Below are positions 56,334-64,000 of a stretch of 64,000 nt of DNA, piece by piece. Below the pieces are notes generated by a model. It searched no databases, was not told the DNA's origin, and saw nothing but the letters and a program-made list of their open reading frames with translations. The DNA comes from Curvularia sp. ZM96 (taxonomy: Eukaryota > Ascomycota > Dothideomycetes > Pleosporales > Pleosporaceae). The DNA lies in assembly GCA_022457065.1 (NCBI GenBank), contig JAJGBQ010000006.1:372001-436000 (forward strand), read 5' to 3'. The translations under genes were made by a program, and so were the position numbers. Each line of letters opens with the position of its first letter. Position 1 is the stretch's first letter.

Positions 56334-57138
56334 ATGGATGCGGTCCCAGTCAGCAACAAGACAGCAGGCGAGCCCGAAAGCACGTACAACCGCGCGCTAG
56401 AAACGGGCGCCGGGGCGACTCAGGTGAGTGAAGCGCAGATAAGTTAGGTTTGTTGACTACGACGACTAACGGGTTTTGCAGAACTTTGCTCCAGTAAAGA
56501 GAGTCTGCGCGCACCTGAATGCCTTTCACGCATACGCACATGATCCCAAGCGTGCCGCTGTAGAAGCAAATCACTATTGCGCTCATCTCAACGACGAGGT
56601 GCGGCAATGTATTCTCTACGACTCGCCTGAACCCGGCGCCCGTATTATCGGTATTGGTAAGCATTTCTCTAAGCCCGTTCTTTTCGCGCGGGCGCAAAAC
56701 TGATTTCCAAACCCAGAATACATGATTTCGCCCAAGCTCTATGAGACACTTGATGCTGAAGAGCAAAAGCTATGGCACTCGCACGTCTTCGAGGTCAAGT
56801 CCGGGATGCTCATCATGCCGCGTCCGACAGGCGTTCCGGAGACAGCATGGGAAGTAGCCGAGAACCGGGAGATGGAAGAGGTGGTTGAGTTGTATGGCAA
56901 GATTTACCATTTGTGGCAGACGGACCGTGGGGACAAGTTGCCGCTTGGGCCGCCGCAGCTCATGACAAGTTATACTGCTGCAGAGCAGATGCCGGATTTT
57001 GAGAAGAGGCTGGCGGATAGGGATCAGAGGTTTTCCAGTGACTACAAGAGGAAGAGGGAGGTTAGGAAGTATATTGAGGTGCCGAAGATTCATGAGAATG
57101 CCGATGCGACGTGGGCGAAGGAAGGTATGGGACACTAA
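56334..57138 (+). CDS. DUF1264 / oil-body-associated-type protein
   Basis: Proteins of this family associate with oil bodies in plants; the fungal role is not established. Exons 56334..56423, 56482..56656 and 56717..57138, introns 58 and 60 nt, give 228 residues. Family blocks are seen: VCAHLNAFHAYAHDPKRA, VEANHYCAHLNDEVRQCILY, ARIIGIEYMISPKLYETL, EEQKLWHSHVFEVKSGMLIMP, PRPTGVPETAWEVAE, VVELYGKIYHLWQTDRGDKL. No signal peptide or membrane helix. The start ATG follows CATC and opens MDAVPVSNK. It looks intact. Confidence 0.9.
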
Positions 57139-57321
57139 GTGGTTTTTTGGTGGGTGGAAATCAGCGGCATTCGTCGGGTGTGTAGGCATTGCTGTCCCAA
57201 ACAGGCGGTTTGCGCGACTATAAAAAACCATTATGGGTATCAAGATCCTCTAGCACAATCTCTAAGTCTGTTCCTGAACCGTACTGAGTGAAGCTCAAAT
57301 GGTTAACACGACACGGCCATA

Positions 57322-58045
57322 TCACGAGCTTGTTGTATTGGGAAGGACCTCAATGCCTGCCGGGTCAAGCTTCTTTTCGCGCCCCATGAGTTTGCCTAGA
57401 ACGTCCTTTTCGGTGTCGTCGTCTTCCGCATCGCTCGCGCCTTCTTTGTCGCTGTCCGCGTTGGGGTCTTTCTCTTCGAGCACACCGAGTCCGAGATCCT
57501 GACCAGGTTAGCAGCTGCCCTGTCTTCTGTCTTGAAGCACTCACCATCTCAATGTACGGCTCTCCTTCTTCCTGGTCCTCAGCATCCATGCTCTTCAGCG
57601 TCCCCGCTCTCTTCTGTGCCTCGAGCTCCTCGTTGGCGGCTTTTAAACGCGGCAGAAAATCTTTGAGAAAATCTCTGATGTCGGGCCCCATTTCCTCTTT
57701 GCTCAGTTTCATGATGGGCTTCTTGCCTCTGTTTGCGCGCAGGTTCACCACGCCGTCTGCACTCTTTGCCTCGTCCAGCTCCATCTCCGTGTCTTCGCCC
57801 TCATCCTCTTCATCGTCTTCTTCCTCGCTCGAGCTTTCGTCGCTGCTGGGCTCTTCGCTCGATTCAGACAAGGTGCTGTCGGTGTCCGAGGTACCGTAGT
57901 CGCTCGCTTTTGTCGAAGTATCGTCTGCAGCATTTGTGGATGCTAGGGCAGATTGCGACGACGCCGAGGGCGGAGAACTGGGCTCGTTGGAGAAGCGCGG
58001 GCGTTTGCTGCGATGGGGGACTGAGTCGTGCGTGTATGGCGACAT
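57322..58045 (-). CDS. Acidic DUF4598-type nuclear-like protein
   Basis: Exons complement(57322..57498, 57545..58045) with a 46-nt GT-AG intron give 225 residues. The N-terminal half is Ser-rich with strings of Glu/Asp (SSEEEDDEEDEGEDTEMELD near 70-90). A conserved-looking core follows: KKPIMKLSKEEMGPDIRDFL, KDFLPRLKAANEELEAQ and EGEPYIEMDLGLGVLE. The C-terminus again is acidic and ends LPNTTSS. This matches my recall of the fungal DUF4598 family, whose members are small and acidic; function is unknown, nucleolar or chaperone-like roles are only guesses. It converges with the DUF1264 gene, whose stop is about 180 bp away. Confidence 0.75.
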
Positions 58046-59462
58046 GGTTGTGCGGCGGTATTGGAATCAGCCGTGACTTGGCGGGAGAAGTTGTGCTGTT
58101 GGAGCGGTCCAATTTGGGTTACAGAGTGGCCGCGAGTCGATCAGAAAAAGTTGTGCAAAAGTTGGGACGGTCTTGGGCCATGTCGCGGAACGGTCCCGGA
58201 AGTCCGCAGCAGAAAAGGCTTGCTACGTCACCGCCGCGCGCCGATAGTACCCCCCAGCATGCTTACTCCACAGGATCAGCGTAATGCGCGGGGCTGCATT
58301 CGATGGCTGCAGCTGTGAGGATTTGACCGGATGAGCTGTAGACGGAGACGAGTATGTGGCTGTACTGTACGTAGGCTGGCCTAAGGCTGCAGCCAGCTCA
58401 TTGGTGTCAGCAGGGGTCTCTGAAACCACGTCTTGAAACCTAGTAGTAGTTGGAGCGGGCGCCTGCATAGCTGACCTGGCTACTCTCTCTCCACTGAGCC
58501 TCTTAAAGGGTCCATCTGGCCTTGCACATATCTCGTCTTCACCTCTTCTTGTCAATCTTTTGTCGCCTCGTTGTTGCGTTGTTGACCTGTTTACGTGGCC
58601 GTAAACTGTCGGTGTGTAGAACTACCCCTCTTCGACCCCTGGACACGAACACATTGCCTGGCGGCTGTTGTTGTTGTTGTTGTACATACCAAAGAGTTGT
58701 AACAGTAAGTTCAGAGTCTCCTATCATTTCGTTCCAATGCCTCAATACGCGTCTTATGATGGGCTACTCGGTCCTCTCTTCAACAGCTTGCTTGGCGGTT
58801 TTGCGCAGAATACATCCATCTCAACCCCATCGAGACGCCCCTGAGACCGGCTTGCACATCATCTTCACGACCATTTCCATCATCGAAACACCTATATCCG
58901 CAAGAACACTCTCTTCCAGTTTTTTTCATCCTTACCTTGTTATGCTCACCTGTTTTTCACTGTTGGCATCTCTACGCTTTTATTTCAAGCCTTGCTGCTT
59001 TCAACCGCAGAACGCAGTGGCTATTGCTGCTATTTCTACCCTTTACAACAGGATCAAGATGAAATGGCAGAGATGCGCTTGACTTGCAATTGCTCATGCA
59101 ATCGAGTCCAAGCATGTCTACCAATCGACATAGCCTCCTTAACATCCTCCACATGCATCCCTTATTTTCTACTACACTTCACAGTTGTTTTCGTATTCCT
59201 TCACTTCTTTGTGACATATATCAGCTTCATTGCTCACTATGCTGACCTGCGGAATTAGACGATTGCTACCACACCTCTATCTCATTTCTCAAAGTCCTCC
59301 ACCGCACCAAACTCCCTGCACGAGTTTCGATTGGCTTTGGTCCGGTTTCAAGAATTTGAATAAGCTTTAATTAGCCTACTTCGTCTCTGGCACTTGGTCA
59401 AGGACATAATTCCAGCCCTCATTCCATCAGCAGCATTTTAAGCCTTCAACACTACATCCATC
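58046..59462. other. Divergent intergenic region, 1.4 kb
   Basis: Promoters of the DUF4598-type and eIF4E genes. An open frame at about 58522-59082 is not supported by codon use or similarity. Near 58663-58684 a (GTT)n run (TGTTGTTGTTGTTG) is visible. A CT-rich leader is expected before the eIF4E ATG. Confidence 0.5.
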
Positions 59463-60228
59463 ATGGCTGGCCGCTTCCCGGTGCTAAGCACCTCCAATCT
59501 CCCTAGTGCATCGTCTGAGGAGCAGGCGGCAACCGCGTCACCCGCCCGTGGCACCGCAATGCTCAACAACATCTTCAAGTCGGTGCGCGTCCCCGAGTTC
59601 CGCTTTAAGTGGATGTTCTGGGCCGAAAAAGGACAGCAAGCACCACCCAAGGATAAGGCAGTGGCATCAGAAGAGTACCTCACTCGTCCCAAGCCGTTGG
59701 GCGATCAAATTGTCTCCGTCAAGGAGTTCTACCAGCACTTTAACAACATCCCTGTCGAGAACCTGAAGCTGCGTGACTCGATACATCTCTTCCACTTGGG
59801 CGTGAAGCCAGTCTGGGAGGACCCTCGCAATACGCGTGGAGGAGCATGGTACTTCAAGGTCAGCAAGGACCTGGCGGCGCAATTCTGGCACGAAATGTGC
59901 CTGCTTGCTGTGGGTGACGTCCTGCAAGGGGCCGTCGAAACTAAGCGTGCTTGTAAGTTGCTTCCTCTTCGCCTACATTGCCGATAGAAAAAGCAATGCT
60001 AACCGCGTAATAGCCTTCAACGACGACATCTGTGGCATCTCGTACAGCGTTCGCTGGAACGCGGTACAGATTGCCGTGTGGAACCGGGACGCCGAGAACG
60101 AGGAAGGGCGTCAGAAGCTTCTGGCGGTCATCCTCGAGAAGCTCTCCGAGGAGTTGCGGCCCAAGAAGGAGGACAGCTACTGGTACAAGGCGCACAAGGA
60201 GCACAAGGGCTTCATTGAGCAACAGTGA
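59463..60228 (+). CDS. eIF4E-family cap-binding protein, divergent paralogue
   Basis: eIF4E binds the mRNA 5' cap and recruits eIF4G in translation start. Exons 59463..59952 and 60014..60228, with a 61-nt intron, give 234 residues. Visible: the FRFKWMFWAEKG region, SVKEFYQHFNNI, LFHLGVKPVWEDPRN with GGAWYFKV, and DDICGISYSVRW with IAVWNRDA. The cap-stacking Trp of PVWED is present. The usual eIF4G-contact Trp in the FW..(Y/H) helix is replaced by Tyr (Y90, FYQHF). This suggests a 4EHP/class II-like paralogue with altered binding partners rather than the main eIF4E; that is inference. The 40-residue N-terminus is Ser/Ala rich. Confidence 0.85.
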
Positions 60229-60564
60229 GCCGATTATTGTGCCAGTAGCTTCGGCTGTGGTGGCTGTGAGGGGTTGGTGGGGGGATGGAGAAACCCAAGT
60301 TTGGTATGAAACCCATACAAGAGACATTGGAGACTCTACATAGCATACATCATATCAGCGGCGTCTCTGAATACATTCGTTTGTCTTCACTTTTGATTTC
60401 TCTGTGTACCCAAGTTATGCGACAGTCGTCATGGTGCGCCAATCACTGTCATGGTTCGCCGCAGGAGCACGGGCCATGTGTAGAAGCATCATCCACTTCT
60501 CACAATCCTCCGCACTCGAGCCACTGCCGCCTCCCCAGCATCAAGTCGTCCCAACCCGCCCAAC
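60229..60564. other. Intergenic, 336 bp
   Basis: eIF4E 3' flank and prohibitin promoter and leader. No additional feature is supported. Confidence 0.5.
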
Positions 60565-61471
60565 ATGGCCGCGATACCAACATCCCTCTTCCGCTGGGTC
60601 GTCCCCGCCGCCATCGGCGCCAGTGTGGTGCAGTCGTCCATGTACGACGTCAAGGGCGGCACCCGCGCCATCATCTTCGACCGTCTGTCGGGAGTCAAGG
60701 AAACCGTTGTAAACGAGGGCACACATTTTCTGATTCCATGGCTGCAGCGAGCTGTTGTCTTCGATGTCCGGACCAAGCCGAGGAACATTAGCACAACAAC
60801 GGGAAGCAAGGACTTGCAAATGGTCACGCTGACGCTGAGGGTGTTGCACCGACCGGAAGTCAAGCAACTGCCCAAGATTTACCAGGTACGACGGATTTTG
60901 AATGTGGTATTTGGCAAGGAGTTCAGTTTTGCTAACCGACAGCTAGAATCTTGGTCTTGACTACGACGAGAGGGTTCTTCCCTCCATTGGAAACGAAGTC
61001 CTCAAAGCCATTGTCGCCCAGTTCGACGCTGCAGAGCTCATTACCCAGCGAGAAGCTGTCTCCAACCGAATTCGCACCGATCTGCTCAAGCGCGCCAATG
61101 AGTTCAACATTGCGCTCGAGGATGTCTCCATCACACACATGACGTTCGGCAAGGAATTCACCAAGGCAGTTGAGGAGAAGCAAATCGCACAGCAAGAAGC
61201 CGAGCGTGCGCGATTCATTGTCGAGAAGGCAGAGCAGGAAAGGCAGGCCAATGTCATTCGCGCCGAGGGTGAAGCCGAAGCGGCGGATACCATTAGCAAG
61301 GCTGTGGCAAAGAGTGGTGACGGACTGGTTCTCATTAGGCGGCTGGAGTCTCAAAAGGACATTGCACAGATTTTGGCGCGCAACCCCAACATTAGCTACC
61401 TGCCTAGCGGAGCCTCTAGCAATGGAAGCAGCTCAGGTGGCGGCAGCTTCCTGTTGGGCCTCAGGTCATAG
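60565..61471 (+). CDS. PHB1: Prohibitin-1
   Basis: Prohibitins 1 and 2 form ring complexes in the inner mitochondrial membrane that stabilise proteins and regulate the m-AAA protease. Exons 60565..60885 and 60947..61471, with a 61-nt GT-AG intron, give 281 residues, the usual length. An N-terminal anchor (LFRWVVPAAIGASVVQSSMY) leads into the SPFH/band-7 domain: GGTRAIIFDRLSGVKETVV, GTHFLIPWLQRAVVFDVRT, RPRNISTTTGSKDLQ-like segment, TLRVLHRPEVKQLPKIYQ, LGLDYDERVLPSIGNEVLK. A C-terminal coiled coil follows (EKQIAQQEAERARFIVEKAE). The C-terminus is Ser/Gly-rich. The ATG has a good CAACATGGCC context. Confidence 0.97.
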
Positions 61472-62762
61472 AAGGATGAATACGAGTGAGTGGTGAGGGG
61501 GGATGTGGAAGGGGTTGAAAATCGCATAGCCGACGTATTACCGGCATATGGCTGCTGTACAATATACTAACAACTGGCATGATAACGCTTCTCTACCAAC
61601 GTGGGAGTATGATCTCTCTCTTTCCGCTTTCTCTCTTGTCTATTGCAAGCCCGCCACGCTCTCGGAAAAGGCACGTGATAGCCCTCTTCTGCGATTACAA
61701 ACACTGTGTCATATACGCGACACGGGGTTGATTCTTACGATGATGGATGACTCGAGGCAAACGCCGGATTACAAAGACTTGCGCCCTTCTGAATCCTCCT
61801 GAGCTCGCGTATAGACATCTAGACAAAAAGATTTCTGTCAGAAACGACGAATGGAGAAATCCGAGCGAACAGAATGAAGAAACCCGAGCGATGGCCGTGT
61901 GACAAGAATTGTCATTGCAACCTCAGATCATGTTTTGACACATTGTCCGCCTCAGGCCGCTCTAGGGTTTCGGTGGCACAGCGTTCCGCTCTAAAAGAGG
62001 AACACAGGTTGTTTATGCAGTTGCTCGCAGGAAACAAGCTGCCGGATGGTGACTGGCGGTAGGGTGCTGTTTCGGGGTATAGTGTGATGTCGCTGTTTTG
62101 TGTGATGCCGGGCACATAGTAGTGACATGTCCAATGATGAGACGACGTCGGTGTTGCAGCCTGTTTCGGGCGAGCACGGGGCTCCAGGGTAGGGAAACCC
62201 CCCCTCGTTAGATAGTACAATCCCAGTAGCACATCGCCCGAAGAACGACAGGCGAGAGGCGTATGGGCATGTTTGTTGCATAAAACATGACGCTGACTCT
62301 TGAGGAGGTACAGGCTTCACCCCCAAGGCAGCTGCAAAACGCTGCAAAACAACGGCGGTCGGGGGGCATGTATTCAGTACGTGTGGGAAACGTTGAGGGA
62401 AAAAAGTTCACCAAACGAGCTGCGCCACTGGGCGAGAGAGTGTGCGTGACGTTCCTGTGCCGGGGTGCGCGCATCGATAGGACGAGAGGTTGTGGTTTGA
62501 GTAGCGTGGATGCCCGAGGCTCGGATTTGGTGGCTGTGCAGTGCGGCTAGCTTGTTCCGCAGCCAATCAGAGCAACTGTGGCCATGCAGCGTGGCTTAAC
62601 GCATTCAACTCCATCCCAGCAGGGCTCACCGGCAGGCTCTCCTCTTCATGCTCAGCTCGCAATGCCGTCCGCGTATATACTTCTGGCAATCGTCGCGAGG
62701 GGCGAGGAGACAGCGTTCAACAGCGTACGTTTCCTTGACCCCGCCAGCCCCGCTTAGCCACC
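61472..62762. other. Intergenic, 1.3 kb
   Basis: Prohibitin 3' flank and promoter of the last gene. No coding region is supported. Small frames on the two strands overlap. Confidence 0.5.
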
Positions 62763-64000
62763 ATGGCCGTCATCCAGCAGCGCAATGCTGCCCAGCAAAC
62801 GAGCATCGCCCTCACCTTTCGCATCCTGCTATTTGTCAAGCAGCTTCGTCGACGTGTCGAGCCGCGTGTGCACCATGGGAACTTGCTTGGCAGCAGCATC
62901 TGCCCAAGCGTGCGATCGCCGCGCCACTTGGATACGCCGGCTTCGGCTGCTCCCGCGAGTCGAAACCTGGCTCGAGACAAGGTGCAACAGTACGTTTTTG
63001 GAAGCTTTTGTTTGGTTTCACCTGCTCATCTGCCGGCCCTAATTAGGATGCTCTGCACGCTCGACAGCAAACTTAGTTCCAAGGCGGGAAACGCTTTTTC
63101 ATCCATCGCGAGTAGCAGCGTGCTGTTCCTCAAACATGACAGCACGCCGATCCTCGAGCCGTGTTCCATGAACGAAACTATCCAGCTCCTGGCTCACGTT
63201 CACGACGCAGTCAACGTGCTGTCCGACTGTCGCCTGCAGTATGGCGATGATTGGCTACTGGACCAAGGGCGCGCGACAGGCCTAGTCCTGGACCAGAACT
63301 TTATCGCAAATTATGAGCATCTGTTGCTATGTCTGCAGGCGCAGCTCATCGACGTGTTGGCGCGCAAGGCGCTCGAGGAGCTACTGCAGGGCAATCATGA
63401 CAAAAAGCAACGCAAGCTACTGGCTTGGTTTGCTGAATTCGCCGAGAAACCCCAGGCCCTGAGCACATCGTTTCCATGGACGATCAAGCCCTCGCTAGCT
63501 GTACTGTGGGGTGTTTGCTGGATGTATTACGGCCGAACAGCGGGCGCAGATGACAAACAGCAGCCAGCCAGAACCGGCAGAGATCGTGTGCCTCTCGACT
63601 CCGTGCTGAATAACATTCACCTCGAGTGGGATACGGACGTATCGTCCGACTGTATGTGTTGCATCTCATTTTCTCATCGCCCATAACCGCTAGTGTGTCG
63701 GTACACAGCCGGACGACTACACATCCAGCGCGCCGGTACTAACGCATTGCAGACGTCAGCCTTGGCCGTCAGCTGATTGGTGAGGCGCCGCAGCGTATGC
63801 CTCATGCGGCAAATGTGAGTGTGGGTCTTGGGCACAACGTGTTCCAGGCACGAAACACGGCACCCTGGCAGTCCGATTTGACTCTGGACGAATGCGAGCG
63901 AACAAGCAGTGCAAGCAGGCTGCCAGCCTTGGTGGTTAGTCAGGCAGGGTCAAGGGCGGAACCAAGTAAGTGTGCCTAGTTCGCTTTGTCCCGTCTGTGT
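62763..64000 (+). CDS. Hypothetical protein, unknown family, runs off the right edge
   Basis: Exons 62763..62989, 63047..63651 and 63753..63965 are supported, then a GTAAGT donor at 63966 shows the gene continues past the window. The 57-nt intron 62990-63046 is in frame, so it could be retained; its TAATTAG end is typical. The sequence seen is about 348 residues. It starts MAVIQQRNAAQQTSIALTFR and has helical stretches: MNETIQLLAHVHDAVNVLSD, NFIANYEHLLLCLQAQLIDV and KKQRKLLAWFAEFAEKPQAL. A VSLGRQLIGEAPQRMP segment follows. I see no catalytic motif, signal peptide or clear membrane helix, and do not recognise a family. Confidence 0.7.

Noticed and set aside
58522..59082. 186-codon plus-strand frame before the eIF4E gene
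   Set aside because: Cys/Leu/Phe-rich translation from a pyrimidine-rich leader region; typical of chance frames, no start context or splice support.
1..64000. CRISPR arrays, operons, prokaryotic ribosome binding sites
   Set aside because: The DNA is a fungal nuclear sequence with spliceosomal introns; no direct-repeat/spacer array is visible.

Overview
The window is nuclear DNA of a filamentous ascomycete. Genes carry many 46-163 nt introns with GTRNGT donors and short CTAAC/CTGAC branch points. Markers are fungal: a 353-residue group I G-alpha ending CGLI, a C2/PSD phosphatidylserine decarboxylase, a CFEM membrane protein and the Dsn1 kinetochore subunit. Base content, intron style and C-to-T-looking decay of repeats (RIP-like) suit Dothideomycetes, probably Pleosporales; the order is inference.

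Layout. 1-31 kb is a conserved, GC-balanced housekeeping block: Sec61 alpha (partial, -), LIM-domain protein (-), inositol-3-phosphate synthase (+), OB-fold/zinc-ribbon protein (+), Dsn1/Mis13 (-), PSD2-type phosphatidylserine decarboxylase (-), G-alpha (-), CFEM protein (+), transketolase (+), metaxin/SAM-like protein (+). 31-56 kb is an accessory, partly AT-rich compartment: a methyltransferase (+), a P450 (-) and a CmcJ/AsaB-type hydroxylase/desaturase (-) that look like part of a tailoring gene set; decayed repeats; an NLR-like protein with an N-terminal helical domain, NB-ARC and TPR-like repeats (+); an M19 dipeptidase (+) with a GA-AG first intron; a TPR-like pseudogene; a dead Harbinger-type transposon with its Myb/SANT-like partner; MITE-like elements; a secreted S41 peptidase (+) with a GC-AG intron; and a multi-pass membrane protein (-). 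56-64 kb returns to core genes: DUF1264/oil-body-associated-type protein (+), acidic DUF4598-type protein (-), divergent eIF4E (+), prohibitin-1 (+), and an unknown protein running off the right edge (+).

The housekeeping genes are functionally unrelated neighbours. Two are phospholipid genes (inositol-3-phosphate synthase and PSD2), and two act in mitochondria (metaxin-like and prohibitin). The most unusual part is the 34-52 kb island, where one intact NLR-like gene lies between repeat-rich, mutated DNA. Exon boundaries were set by hand from splice signals, reading-frame closure and family similarity recalled from memory; no search was run.
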